A DNA stretch of 64,000 nt from Deltaproteobacteria bacterium (GCA_026129095.1 JAHCIT010000002.1:496774-560773), one strand, 5' to 3'. Counted from the stretch's first letter, positions 1-8,860 are shown. Notes: a model not told the origin generated them from the letters alone. A program made the numbers and translations.

Positions 1-320
1 TCGAGTGCCGTGGCCGTCTGGACGAATTCCCCCACGGTGAGAAGTTTCCGGAAGGTTGTCGGATAGGACGATCGGAGAATCGCAGGGACGGCCCTCCCAA
101 ACTCCTCGTAAAACTGAACCGGGGGTTTACCAGTTAGCGCGGCCACGTGGCCAGCCAATGCCGCCCATGTCCTGCGTTCCACACGGTGCGCCGCCGAAAA
201 CGTGCCGCCCCCGCATTCGCAACCGACTGATTCACATGCCTTGGCGAAGTCGATTTTCGGAAAATCGGTTTCGACATATCGCCTGAGCAGCGTGCAGAGT
301 ATTCCACTGAGCGTAGACAT
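1..320 (-). CDS. Heme NO-binding (H-NOX/HNOB)-like domain protein, N-terminal part, cut by window edge
   Basis: An open frame reads leftward from an ATG at 318-320 and is still open at base 1, giving about 106 residues. An in-frame stop lies just upstream at 333-335, and a weak GGAAA lies before the ATG. The pattern resembles the start of heme NO-binding domains: a GIL-type opening helix, then a stretch reading AALAGHVAALTGKPPVQFY, then EEFGRAVPAIL and a short region around the expected heme pocket. In the family the proximal heme His lies a few residues beyond where the window ends, so heme ligation cannot be checked. Known members sense NO or O2 and signal to kinases, cyclases or chemotaxis proteins. 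The family call rests on my reading of the pattern only and is moderate. Confidence 0.5.
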   Translation of the reverse strand, partial: MSTLSGILCTLLRRYVETDFPKIDFAKACESVGCECGGGTFSAAHRVERRTWAALAGHVAALTGKPPVQFYEEFGRAVPAILRSSYPTTFRKLLTVGEFVQTATAL

Positions 321-502
321 CGTTTCCAAATACTAGGGAGCCTTCCCGCCATAAGGCGCAGCGATTCTCTTCCATCCCTGAAGGTGGAATTGAGCAAGGG
401 GAGTACCACCTGATCCCTGACCACAATGGTTATTCTGAACTCCCCGTAATTTCAGGCATTACGCGGGGGTATGTGGGGGCATGGGCAGCGGAAGCCCATC
501 AA

Positions 503-556
503 GATCGTCAAAATGCCGACGATTGGGAGGCGAGAATCGACATTATTTTGACGATC
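503..556. terminator. Long inverted repeat overlapping a stop codon, possible terminator
   Basis: A 12-bp perfect inverted repeat (GATCGTCAAAAT at 503-514 and its complement at 545-556) encloses a second 5-bp pair (CGATT/AATCG at 520-524 and 535-539). The right arm contains the TGA stop of the small membrane protein gene, which reads leftward into the repeat. No T-run follows, so factor-independent termination is uncertain. A second small hairpin (ATGGGC/GCCCAT) lies at 481-499. I see no gene between 321 and 554. Confidence 0.4.
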
Positions 557-911
557 AGAACCCTTTGGAATCTTCTGGGGAACTCCGGCAACCATCATCA
601 AAAAACCGGCCCCAAGGATGCAGGACACCGCCCTCACCAAACTCTTCAGGCGGGCCCAGCATCTGCTCGTAATATTCTATTGTTTGACGGAGAAAATGTT
701 CCATCCGAAGCTGGTTATAGATCATGAGTCCGGCAAAGAGGGCCAGTAGCAGCAGAAGGCCTGTCATAAGGTTTCCAAGCCGCCGGACCTGCCGGGCCAG
801 TTCCAGCGAACCCTGGCTGGCCACCGTCTGGGCCCGGATATGTTGCAGCACCGAATCCGCAAGCGGGTCATCCCGGCCGCGACCGGTATCGGGCGTTTCA
901 GACGGCGTCAT
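555..911 (-). CDS. Small single-span membrane protein, unknown function
   Basis: This predicted protein has 118 residues from the ATG at 909-911; a TTG six codons upstream (929) is also possible. A polar N-terminus of about 45 residues leads into one strongly hydrophobic helix (around residues 46-66, LMTGLLLLLALFAGLMI). The soluble tail after it has a short amphipathic stretch (HFLRQTIEYYEQML). I recognise no family. It is divergent from rluB and ends in the inverted repeat at 503-556. Its position upstream of the NO-binding-like gene on the same strand allows co-transcription, though the 235-bp gap argues against tight coupling. It could be a small scaffold or regulator at the inner membrane. 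Confidence 0.5.
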   Translation of the reverse strand: MTPSETPDTGRGRDDPLADSVLQHIRAQTVASQGSLELARQVRRLGNLMTGLLLLLALFAGLMIYNQLRMEHFLRQTIEYYEQMLGPPEEFGEGGVLHPWGRFFDDGCRSSPEDSKGF

Positions 912-1054
912 GGGTGGTCCGGATTCCAAGCAATGCTTACCCTTAAGTCCGGCATGATAGTCCGCCGCTCACAAGCGCACAAAAAGGCTGGCGAAGCCGG
1001 CCCAGTTGTGCCATGAGGGAAGCTGCTGCCTCTGCCTGAAGGATCCCGCTGACC

Positions 1055-1900
1055 TTGGAAGAACGGCTCCAGAAACTGCTTAGTAATGCCGGCATCGCCT
1101 CCCGTCGCGAGGCCGAGGATCTCATTCGCGCCGGCCGGGTCACGCTGAATGGCAAAGCAGTCACTGAACTGGGTACCCGCGCCAATCCGGCAAAAGATGA
1201 TATCAGGCTGGACGGCGAGCGTGTCTTCTCCGGAAAACCCGAATATTACGTGCTCTACAAGCCCAGGAATGTCGTAACCACACTGGATGACGACAAGAAC
1301 CGGCCGCATGTCGGTGCCTATGTTTCACGCCTCCAGAAACGGGTATTCCCCGTGGGCCGTCTCGATTTTGATTCAGAAGGCCTGCTGCTCCTGACCAACG
1401 ACGGAGAATTTTCCAACCGCGTGATGCACCCCCGCTACAAGGTACCTAAAACCTATCTTGTAAAGGTCAAAGGCCGCCCGGACGAGCGTGCAGTCCAGCG
1501 GCTCCGAACTGGAGTCATGCTGGAAGATGGCCCCACGCTTCCGGCGCGGGTCGAGCTCTCCCGCCCGACACGGGCCAATACCTGGCTCAAGATTACTGTC
1601 TACGAGGGCCGAAACCGCATCATCCGACGCATGTGTGAGCGGGTCCGGTTTCCCGTCGTCAAGCTGCACCGGATCGGTGTCGGTGCCATTTACCTGGGCA
1701 AGATGAAGCCCGGCGAACTGCGCAAGTTCACGCCCCGAGAGATGGCCTATGTGAAAGAGCTCCTTGCCGCCCAGCCTGACCGTTCGGGTGAAGCTCCGCG
1801 GATCGCTCCGACACCACAGGCCCAGAGAAAACGGCTCCGTCACCGTGCTCCCCGGGCCCGCAAGCTGGGCCGTGGCGGACGGCCTGGCGCAGGCCGCTAA
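1055..1900 (+). CDS. rluB: 23S rRNA pseudouridine synthase, RsuA/RluB family
   Basis: The protein has 281 residues and converts uridine to pseudouridine in rRNA; RluB of E. coli modifies 23S U2605. The N-terminus is an S4 RNA-binding domain (about residues 2-60, with IASRREAEDLIRAGRVTLNG). The catalytic domain follows, with the family motif GRLDFDSEGLLLLTNDGEF and the catalytic Asp at residue 104. The start is TTG at 1055, preceded by AAGGA at about 1039; no ATG gives a complete S4 domain. The last 45 residues are a basic, Pro/Arg-rich tail beyond the usual fold, as in several RluB proteins. RsuA is the alternative subfamily, but the start pattern and tail favour RluB. It stands alone, divergent from the small membrane protein. 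Confidence 0.88.
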   Translation: MEERLQKLLSNAGIASRREAEDLIRAGRVTLNGKAVTELGTRANPAKDDIRLDGERVFSGKPEYYVLYKPRNVVTTLDDDKNRPHVGAYVSRLQKRVFPVGRLDFDSEGLLLLTNDGEFSNRVMHPRYKVPKTYLVKVKGRPDERAVQRLRTGVMLEDGPTLPARVELSRPTRANTWLKITVYEGRNRIIRRMCERVRFPVVKLHRIGVGAIYLGKMKPGELRKFTPREMAYVKELLAAQPDRSGEAPRIAPTPQAQRKRLRHRAPRARKLGRGGRPGAGR

Positions 1901-1933
1901 AAACGGGTCAGGCCCCTCTATTTCCGGCACCTA

Positions 1934-1962
1934 TTGACTCACCCCCCCGCCATGTTTATTCC
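1934..1962 (+). promoter_or_regulatory. Possible promoter of the initiator tRNA gene
   Basis: TTGACT (1934-1939) is followed 17 bases later by TATTCC, or 15 bases later by TTTATT. The tRNA begins at 1968, so a start close to the mature 5' end would be implied. The -35 is good and the -10 weak. Confidence 0.3.
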
Positions 1963-1967
1963 ACTGG

Positions 1968-2043
<76 letters not shown>

Positions 2044-2055
2044 AAGATTCCAGAA

Positions 2056-2090
2056 GCAAACAGGGGTTCCCATACGGAGTCCCTGTTTGC
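2056..2090 (+). terminator. Hairpin after the initiator tRNA
   Basis: A perfect 10-bp stem (GCAAACAGGG at 2056-2065, complement at 2081-2090) with a 15-nt loop lies 12 bases after the tRNA CCA. It is well placed as the tRNA terminator, though no T-run follows. Confidence 0.55.
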
Positions 2091-2194
2091 GTCTGACGCA
2101 AATTCATTCGTTGACACCCACACCGTCAGCAGTATCATCAAAAACGCATTAGTATAGTCTTTAGATCTGAGACTTCTTAAGGGGGCTTCGTGTC

Positions 2195-2914
2195 ATGATT
2201 CGGTTCTGTCGGCCGGTATCAAGGCTGTTGGTTTTGGCGGCACTTCTGAGCGCAGGAATTACTGGCTGTGCTTCCGATGGTGGTTCGACCTTGACCATAC
2301 GGGGCAGTGCAACTGCAACGGAGGCAGAATCTGTTTCGTCAGTTTCCCCTGCCGCTGTTGGTGGCGTCGATCCTTCTAGCCTCAAGGTCAAAATCAACGA
2401 GTTCTGGGTATCTGAAGATTCGCTATGCACCGATCCCGTGCTCGTTTACCAGGCGACAGCGCCTACGTATCAGGAAATGGTCGATGAACCGGTACTGGGC
2501 TCCGGTCCTGTTGCCGATGGAGTTTATCCCTGCATCATCGTGGTGATGTCTGACACTATCCGGTTTACTCCCAGTGCCAACATTGGTGTCTGCGACGAAG
2601 GCACGGAATATTCCGGCGGTATTTGCCATGATGGCGATGTATCGGTTCTTCCGGACGGCACGGAAGTGGAGTGCACCGATGGGGAAGACACTATTGCGAG
2701 CTATATGAGCACGGCTGTTCCCGAAGACCTGGAGGGCTCCAACGGATTCCTTCCTCCGGATGATCCCGACGATCCCACTACCGGCACACCACTCGATGGC
2801 GCATTTACGATAGAGGGAGACACGACGGCAGTGATGTTCGTTGATGCTTCTGGCCGTATCTGGGATAACGAGGGCACCTGTGAAATGTCCTCCGCAGACG
2901 CGGGATTCCGCTAA
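2195..2914 (+). CDS. Predicted lipoprotein, unknown function
   Basis: The protein has 239 residues. The N-terminus is a lipoprotein signal: basic start, hydrophobic core, then GITGCAS, with Cys25 as the likely lipidated residue. The ATG at 2195 follows AAGGGGG at 2179. The mature part is acidic and rich in Ser, Thr, Asp and Gly. It contains several further Cys residues, which could form disulfides in the periplasm, and an Asp/Pro-rich linker (PPDDPDDPTTG) near residue 190. I recognise no family. It stands alone, followed by a hairpin at 3038 before the ABC operon, so it is probably not part of that operon. Confidence 0.7.
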   Translation: MIRFCRPVSRLLVLAALLSAGITGCASDGGSTLTIRGSATATEAESVSSVSPAAVGGVDPSSLKVKINEFWVSEDSLCTDPVLVYQATAPTYQEMVDEPVLGSGPVADGVYPCIIVVMSDTIRFTPSANIGVCDEGTEYSGGICHDGDVSVLPDGTEVECTDGEDTIASYMSTAVPEDLEGSNGFLPPDDPDDPTTGTPLDGAFTIEGDTTAVMFVDASGRIWDNEGTCEMSSADAGFR

Positions 2915-3037
2915 CATAACCGGCCCCGCCCCCTTCCGGGCAACCCGGAATCACCCGGCTTGACCCAGTGCCCCCGGTTCATCACCTTAGTGGGGCTTGG
3001 AAACCGGGCGTCATGGATGCCCGGAACACCGGGTGAA

Positions 3038-3057
3038 CCGGCCTGTTTGCCGGCTTT
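3038..3057 (+). terminator. Possible terminator upstream of the ABC operon
   Basis: A short G-C stem (CCGGC/GCCGG) with a 6-nt loop is followed by CTTT. It would separate the lipoprotein gene from the operon that starts at 3086. The surrounding 2915-3085 is rich in CCGG-type palindromic pieces. Confidence 0.35.
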
Positions 3058-3085
3058 AAACCCTTAGGACCGTCATCCCTCCGGC

Positions 3086-4954
3086 GTGGACCCATCCCAG
3101 AACGCACTTTACGCCTTCTACCTGAAAAAGTTCCGGTGGAAGTATTCCATGGGGCTCGGCGCGCTTATCGCCGTGGATCTTCTGGACTGGGTGTCTCCGC
3201 TCATCATCATGATGGCGGTGGACGAACTGACCACTCGCATATCCGGAAAAAGTGCCGATGGGCATTCACTCTGGTTCTGGGGCGTTCTGTACCTGCTGGC
3301 ACTGACGCTCATGGGCGTATTCCGGTGGTTCTGGCGCGAGGGATTCATCTCGACGAGCCATCGCGTTGACCGTCACTTCAAGCGGACTTTTTTCAGAAGG
3401 CTTCTCACCCAAACCGCCTCGTTCTTCCAGCGGCACCCGACCGGCGACATCATGTCGCGCGCCACAAACGACATGGAAACGACACGGCTTGCGATGGGCG
3501 TTGGTTTCCTGATTTTTCTCGATGCGATCTTCTTCCTCGTTGGGGTTCCGCCCATCCTTCTTTATCTTGACTGGAAGCTCACACTGATCGTCTTTGCTCC
3601 GGCACCATTCCTTCCGTTTTTCATGTTCCGGATGGGCCGGCTGCTGGATGAACGTACAACCGCTACGCAGGCGGCCTTCAGCCGCATGAGCGAAACAGTT
3701 CAGGAGGCCGTATCGGGAATCCGGGTGATCAAGGGCTACGTTCAGGAGCCGCTGGCCAGAAAACGGTTCAACGCTGCGAGTGAGCAGTACCTGAAGGATA
3801 ATGTCAGGCTCGCCGCGCTTCAGGCGGCTTTCATGCCGGTGCTTGAGTTCACTACGGCCATTTCAACCGTGCTGCTCATTCTGTTCGGCGGCATGGACGT
3901 GCTGAACGGGACGATTACGCTCGGCACATTCATCGCGTTCCGGCAGTATATCACCAAACTCGTCTGGCCGATGACCGCGATCGGCTGGGCGCTCAACCTG
4001 CACCACCGGGGCCGGGCCTCTGGCCGTCGTATACTCGAACTGCTAGCTGAAAAGCCGGAGGTCCGTGATCCTGTGCCAGAACCCTTCGCCGAATGCGAGA
4101 CGACGGCTATTCTGCCCCCCGATGAACTTCTGGAGTTCGACAAAAGCACCTATCCAAAGCTCCGTGGAGAGATCGAGTTCCGGAACCTCACATTCAGGTA
4201 CCATGCAGACAGCCCGCCTGTGCTGGAAAATATCAACCTCAAGATAGAGCCCGGCCAGAGCGTTGCTTTCGTGGGCCGTATAGGTGCTGGTAAAACCACG
4301 CTGCTTGGTCTGATCCCGCACCTTTATGCCATCACCCGCGGCCAACTGTTCGTTGACGGCCGGGATATTAGTGACATTCCGCTAAAGGAACTCAGGGGAT
4401 CCATTGGTATGGTACCCCAGGACCCGTTTCTTTTTTCTGAAACCATCGAAACCAATGTGCTGTTTGGCATCGAGGCCGGAAACGCCGTTCCGCCACCCCA
4501 GTCACGGGAAAATCCGTCTCAGGCAGACCTTCGCGTCATTGATGCGGTCAGAAGGGCACATGTCGAAACCGAAATTCTCCGCGCTCCCCGGCAATATGCA
4601 ACCCTGCTTGGAGAGCGCGGAATCAACCTGTCCGGGGGGCAAAAACAGCGTCTTACCATCGCCCGCGCCCTGCTCCGCGACCCCTCAATCCTGATTTTTG
4701 ACGATACACTATCGGCGGTCGATGCCTCGACCGAGCGGGAGATTCTGGCTGAAATCCGGAGCGCCATTCGCGGCCGGACATCCCTCCTCGTCAGTCACCG
4801 GATTTCTACCGTACTTGCCGCCGACCGTATCTACTACCTCGAGAACGGACGGATCACCGAATCCGGCACTCATTCCGAACTCCTGAAACTGAATGGTCGC
4901 TACGCTGACCTGTACCGACGGCAACAGATCGAAGAAACCCTGGAGGTCGCATGA
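3086..4954 (+). CDS. ABC exporter half-transporter with degenerate nucleotide site (MdlA-like)
   Basis: The protein has 622 residues and a GTG start at 3086. It is a type IV ABC exporter half: six membrane segments in residues 20-310, then an ATPase domain from about 365. Visible motifs are Walker A GRIGAGKTT (about 396), signature LSGGQKQR (about 515), Walker B ILIFDDTLSAVD (about 538) and the H-loop His in SHRIST. The residue after the Walker B Asp is Asp instead of the catalytic Glu. This is known in heterodimeric exporters such as TM287/288 and BmrCD, where one site is degenerate. Its stop overlaps the start of the next half-transporter by four bases, so the two are translationally coupled and should pair. 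Substrate unknown. Confidence 0.88.
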   Translation: MDPSQNALYAFYLKKFRWKYSMGLGALIAVDLLDWVSPLIIMMAVDELTTRISGKSADGHSLWFWGVLYLLALTLMGVFRWFWREGFISTSHRVDRHFKRTFFRRLLTQTASFFQRHPTGDIMSRATNDMETTRLAMGVGFLIFLDAIFFLVGVPPILLYLDWKLTLIVFAPAPFLPFFMFRMGRLLDERTTATQAAFSRMSETVQEAVSGIRVIKGYVQEPLARKRFNAASEQYLKDNVRLAALQAAFMPVLEFTTAISTVLLILFGGMDVLNGTITLGTFIAFRQYITKLVWPMTAIGWALNLHHRGRASGRRILELLAEKPEVRDPVPEPFAECETTAILPPDELLEFDKSTYPKLRGEIEFRNLTFRYHADSPPVLENINLKIEPGQSVAFVGRIGAGKTTLLGLIPHLYAITRGQLFVDGRDISDIPLKELRGSIGMVPQDPFLFSETIETNVLFGIEAGNAVPPPQSRENPSQADLRVIDAVRRAHVETEILRAPRQYATLLGERGINLSGGQKQRLTIARALLRDPSILIFDDTLSAVDASTEREILAEIRSAIRGRTSLLVSHRISTVLAADRIYYLENGRITESGTHSELLKLNGRYADLYRRQQIEETLEVA

Positions 4955-6846
4955 GCAAAGGCGATCCAGGAGAAAAGGTGTCCACGTCCGACGATCAGGT
5001 TCAGCTTGGCTGGACTGATTCGCGTCTGGCATGGCGCCTGTTGGGGTATCTGCGCCCATATCCGCTGCCCGTCCTGGCGGCCGTGCTTCTGACGCTTGCC
5101 ATGACGGGTGTGCATCTTCTTGCGCCGTATCTTGTGGGCCGTTTTGTCGATGATGTGCTGGGACACGGAACGGCCGCAGTCGCTCCAGGCTGGTTTGCCC
5201 AATGGCTTGACAGCTGGTTCGGTGCCTATGCCGGCAGCCGTGGACAGACTGGTGTCCGCTTTTATGGATTCCTGATCGCCGCCGTGTTCGCTTTTGGGCT
5301 GCTCGTGAGCATGGCTGCCACATTCTTGCTTCAGTGGCTTGGCCAGATGGTGATGCGCGACCTCCGCAGGGAGATTTTCGGTCATGTCACCGAGCTTCCA
5401 GTCACCTATTTCGACCGCAATCCTGTCGGACGGCTTGTAACGCGCGTGACGAACGACATATCCAGCCTGAACGAGCTGCTTTCCGGCGGCTTCATCACCC
5501 TCATACAGGATGTCGTGATGGTCATGGCAATCACAACCGCCATGCTGTTGCTCGACTTTCGTTTGGCCATTCTGTGTCTCGCAACATTTCCAGTGCTGAT
5601 CTGGACAGTCCGGGTGCTCACCCGTCACATCCGGTTTCTGCTCCGCGAGGTAAAGCGGCTCATTGCAGTCATCAACTCGACCATCAACGAGAATGTGACT
5701 GGTATCAGGGTAACCCAGCTTTTTTCCCGTGAAGAATATCAGGCCGAGCGATTTGACCAGCTTTTGAACGACTACGCCCGTCGCCAGATTCAGATGGTCC
5801 GTGTGACAAGCTACTTCCTGCCGGCGTCAGCCATGTTTTCAGGCGTTCTGGTCATGCTGGTGATTGGTCAGGGTGGCAGCCAGGTGCTCGCCGGGGTTAC
5901 CTCCATCGGCGTTCTGGTAACATTCCTTGCATATACGCAGCAGCTTTATCTTCCGATCCGGACTTTCACCGACAAATACAACGTCTTGCTTCTTGCGATG
6001 GCCAGCGCTGAACGGATTTTTACACTGCTGGATGAACCTGCCGAAGCGGTACAGACCAACGGAAATGGGCAGGATGAAGATCCGGCCAGACCGATTGTCG
6101 AATTTGACCACGTGACACTGGAATACGGATCAGAAGTGCGGGCTCTGGATGATCTTTCACTCGCCATACCGGCCCGGCAGGCTATCGCCGTTGTAGGTCC
6201 TACCGGTGCGGGCAAGACGACTCTGATCCATCTACTGGCGCGGTTTTATGATCACCGGTCTGGAACTGTCCGTATCGCTGGCCGAGATATCCGTTCGATC
6301 CCCAGGCCGGAACTGCGCCGACGGATCGGGATTGTACAGCAGGATGTGTTTCTTTTTTCCGGCAGCATTGCAGACAACCTGTTCATTCCGGACACACTGC
6401 CTGAATCCGAGCGCGTTGCACGGGTGGAAGGGGTATTTGCGGATCTGGGCTGTCTGCCCTTTTTGCACAAGCTGCCTCAAGGGACCGCGACACCCGTTCG
6501 CGAGAGGGGGAGCAACTTTTCGGCTGGTGAGCGTCAGCTCATAGCCTTTGCCCGGGTACTTGTGGCCAGTCCCGACATTCTCGTTCTGGACGAAGCAACC
6601 GCCAACGTCGATACCGAAACCGAACAGCTCATTCAGAAGGCGATCGAAAAGCTTACAAGCGACCGTACTTCTATCATTATCGCCCATCGGCTCTCGACAA
6701 TTCTTCACTGCGACCGGATCGTGGTAATGAACCGGGGAAAAATCGCTGAGGATGGGCGCCACTCGGATCTCATTCAGGATGGCGGCCTTTATGCCCGTCT
6801 GTATGAACTCCAGTTCCGTGACCAGGAACAGCGGGAGGCCGTTTAG
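4951..6846 (+). CDS. ABC exporter half-transporter with consensus ATPase motifs (MdlB-like)
   Basis: The protein has 631 residues; its ATG lies inside the stop region of the preceding gene (ATGA overlap). Six membrane segments occupy about residues 28-330. The ATPase domain has Walker A GPTGAGKTT (about 416), signature FSAGERQ (about 524), Walker B with the catalytic Glu (LDEATANVD, about 546) and an H-loop His in AHRLST. It therefore supplies the intact Walker B Glu that its partner lacks, which supports a heterodimer. The radical SAM gene begins one base after its stop. The operon context suggests export of a product connected with that enzyme, but the substrate cannot be read from sequence. 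Confidence 0.9.
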   Translation: MSKGDPGEKVSTSDDQVQLGWTDSRLAWRLLGYLRPYPLPVLAAVLLTLAMTGVHLLAPYLVGRFVDDVLGHGTAAVAPGWFAQWLDSWFGAYAGSRGQTGVRFYGFLIAAVFAFGLLVSMAATFLLQWLGQMVMRDLRREIFGHVTELPVTYFDRNPVGRLVTRVTNDISSLNELLSGGFITLIQDVVMVMAITTAMLLLDFRLAILCLATFPVLIWTVRVLTRHIRFLLREVKRLIAVINSTINENVTGIRVTQLFSREEYQAERFDQLLNDYARRQIQMVRVTSYFLPASAMFSGVLVMLVIGQGGSQVLAGVTSIGVLVTFLAYTQQLYLPIRTFTDKYNVLLLAMASAERIFTLLDEPAEAVQTNGNGQDEDPARPIVEFDHVTLEYGSEVRALDDLSLAIPARQAIAVVGPTGAGKTTLIHLLARFYDHRSGTVRIAGRDIRSIPRPELRRRIGIVQQDVFLFSGSIADNLFIPDTLPESERVARVEGVFADLGCLPFLHKLPQGTATPVRERGSNFSAGERQLIAFARVLVASPDILVLDEATANVDTETEQLIQKAIEKLTSDRTSIIIAHRLSTILHCDRIVVMNRGKIAEDGRHSDLIQDGGLYARLYELQFRDQEQREAV

Positions 6847-6847
6847 C

Positions 6848-7921
6848 ATGGCCTGGAACCCGCTCAAACGTAAAAAGCGCCGCCAGCTGGGTCTGGATGT
6901 CCCCCGCGGGCTCACGGTGGAACTAACCAGTCATTGCAACTACGACTGCGGGCCTTGTCCGCTCAACTTCTACACCATGGACGTGAAGCGGTTGCATCTG
7001 AATCTCGACATTTTGGAAAAGCGGCTCGGCGAACTGCCTCCACTTGAGACCATCGACCTGACCGGTTGGGGAGAAGGCTTTCTACATCCGGATTTTCCCC
7101 GTGCCGTGGAACTGGCGGCTCATCATGCCGGCGATGTGTCGCTCACAACCGCCGGGCTGTTTCTTGACCGTGATCGCGCCAGTCTGCTGATCGAGCACGG
7201 TATTTCCTATGTAATGGTTTCACTCGATGCCGCGAACCGTGCCAGTTACAAGGCTCTTAAACACAAGGACGATTTCGACCGGGTTGTCTCGAATATCGAA
7301 GCCTTCGTGGGCGAACGATCCCGGACTGGCCGGACGCGGCCGCAGATCGCCATCTCCTGCATACTGACACGGGAAACCATGCCTGACTGGTACGCGCTCG
7401 CCGAGCTTGCCACCGCCCTTCAGGTCGACCAGCTCGTTTTCAAGGCGCTTGCTCCCATGAATCCCTCTGAGCTGAGATACTCCCTGCATCACCGGTTCTA
7501 TCCTGGCGTGGACGCCCCCGCACTCGACCCTGCTGACGAACTGGACCGTGCCATCCGCCGCGCCACCGGTAACGGCGTTGAAGTGGCTGTCTTCAATGAC
7601 TGGGCAGGCGATCAGATTCATCCCTGCATGGCATATGCAACCGACCGGCCTTACCTGCGCTCGGATGGCCTTATGGCCCCCTGTTGCATGCTCGCCTATC
7701 CGCTGGATCGCCCGCTACCTGACGGATCTTCACGGAAAGCAGGGCCGGTTTCCTTTGGAAGCTGGTTTGAAGAGCCGATCGAAAATATCTGGAAGAAGCA
7801 GGATTACATACGATTCAGGGATGCCCTAGACCGCCACGAACCGGCGGAGGCCTGCCTGGGCTGTCCGGTTAATCACCTCTTCCGGTTAGAAGTTCATCCT
7901 CCGGAGCCCATTCAATCGTGA
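6848..7921 (+). CDS. Radical SAM protein with SPASM-like C-terminal Cys cluster
   Basis: The protein has 357 residues from the ATG at 6848; an upstream ATG at 6752 would run through the preceding gene. The radical SAM cluster motif is CNYDCGPC (Cys30, Cys34, Cys37), which binds the [4Fe-4S] that cleaves S-adenosylmethionine. A TIM-barrel core follows. The C-terminal 100 residues contain a group of Cys (HPCMAY, APCC, ACLGC) resembling a SPASM or twitch domain that holds auxiliary Fe-S clusters. Such proteins modify peptides or other substrates. It lies between an ABC exporter and an EamA permease, coupled to both (one-base gap, then four-base overlap). No precursor peptide gene is visible nearby. 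The reaction is unknown. Confidence 0.8.
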   Translation: MAWNPLKRKKRRQLGLDVPRGLTVELTSHCNYDCGPCPLNFYTMDVKRLHLNLDILEKRLGELPPLETIDLTGWGEGFLHPDFPRAVELAAHHAGDVSLTTAGLFLDRDRASLLIEHGISYVMVSLDAANRASYKALKHKDDFDRVVSNIEAFVGERSRTGRTRPQIAISCILTRETMPDWYALAELATALQVDQLVFKALAPMNPSELRYSLHHRFYPGVDAPALDPADELDRAIRRATGNGVEVAVFNDWAGDQIHPCMAYATDRPYLRSDGLMAPCCMLAYPLDRPLPDGSSRKAGPVSFGSWFEEPIENIWKKQDYIRFRDALDRHEPAEACLGCPVNHLFRLEVHPPEPIQS

Positions 7922-8856
7922 CCGGGCAGGTGAGGGAACAAAGCCCTGCAGCCCTCATCTGGCGCGGGTACACGGAAATCTTCGGCTGCACACTGATCTG
8001 GGCCGGATTTGCGGTGGTAGCGAAGCTGGCCCTTACGGGCACACCGCCCGAAGTACTCGCAAGCTGGCGATTCGCTCTGGCCGCAATGTTTCTGGTCCCC
8101 TGGCTCTGGGCGACAGGATCACTCCCCCGGATTCCCGGCAAATACGAGTGGCCCGAGCTTCTGCTCCTCAGCTCCCTTGGCGTCATCGGGCACAATCTTT
8201 TCCTCTTTTTTGGACTCAACTGGGCGAGTGCCTACGAATGTGCACTTGTTACAAATACTCTGATCCCCATCGCCATCCCCGTAATCGCGTCCCTCGCGGG
8301 CGTGGAAACTTTCGACCGGTCACGCATTCCCGGCCTTGTGATTGGCTCTGCGGGTGTCGTATTAATCTTTATCGGAATTCCTGGCGGGATATCAGGGGAT
8401 TCCTCCCGGTTCTGGGGCGTAATCCTGTTTCTTGGCTCGGGAAGCTGCTGGTCCATCTACACGGTGCTCTCGCGCCGGGCACACTCGCGCTGGAAGCCAA
8501 GCGATCTGGCTGCCTGGTCCACCTGGATCGGGGCGCTGGTTCTGCTTCCACTGGGATTGTGGAAGCCGCTGACGCAAGGCTGGCCCGATCCCTCGGTATC
8601 TCTCTGGGGCAAACTGGGTTACATGTCGATACTGAACACTGTCATCGCGTTCTTCATGTGGCAGAACGGCGTAGCCAGAATCGGTCCCGCCCGGAGCGGC
8701 GTCATGGTCTATCTCGTTCCGGTATTCACACTGATGCTTTCAGCCTTGGTGCTGGCCGAACGCCCATCGGCCCTGCAGCTTGCGGGTGGGGGACTCGCCA
8801 TGGGAGGCGTTCTGTGGGCAAATCGCCGGGAACTTCTGGGGGGCTGGATCCGGTAA
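7918..8856 (+). CDS. EamA/DMT-superfamily transporter
   Basis: The protein has 312 residues with a GTG start at 7918 that overlaps the radical SAM stop by four bases. It has about ten hydrophobic helices in two EamA repeats (about residues 20-150 and 165-300). Each repeat carries features typical of the drug/metabolite transporter family, such as the AxWRF-type segment in the first half and PVFTLMLSALVLAERPS in the second. Members export amino acids, metabolites or drugs across the inner membrane. It ends the 3086-8856 operon. Its stop lies only four bases from the stop of the convergent SDR gene. Substrate unknown. Confidence 0.83.
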   Translation: MTGQVREQSPAALIWRGYTEIFGCTLIWAGFAVVAKLALTGTPPEVLASWRFALAAMFLVPWLWATGSLPRIPGKYEWPELLLLSSLGVIGHNLFLFFGLNWASAYECALVTNTLIPIAIPVIASLAGVETFDRSRIPGLVIGSAGVVLIFIGIPGGISGDSSRFWGVILFLGSGSCWSIYTVLSRRAHSRWKPSDLAAWSTWIGALVLLPLGLWKPLTQGWPDPSVSLWGKLGYMSILNTVIAFFMWQNGVARIGPARSGVMVYLVPVFTLMLSALVLAERPSALQLAGGGLAMGGVLWANRRELLGGWIR

Positions 8857-8860
8857 ATGT

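Noticed and set aside
2195..2914. The lipoprotein as precursor for the radical SAM enzyme
   Set aside because: It is large, has a lipoprotein signal, and is separated by a hairpin from the operon. It does not look like a peptide precursor.
4900..5628. 242-residue minus-strand open frame
   Set aside because: It is antisense to the second ABC half-transporter; it lacks motifs.
6752..6847. Earlier start for the radical SAM gene
   Set aside because: This segment lies in the end of the ABC gene in another frame; the ATG at 6848 is just after that stop and begins the conserved region.
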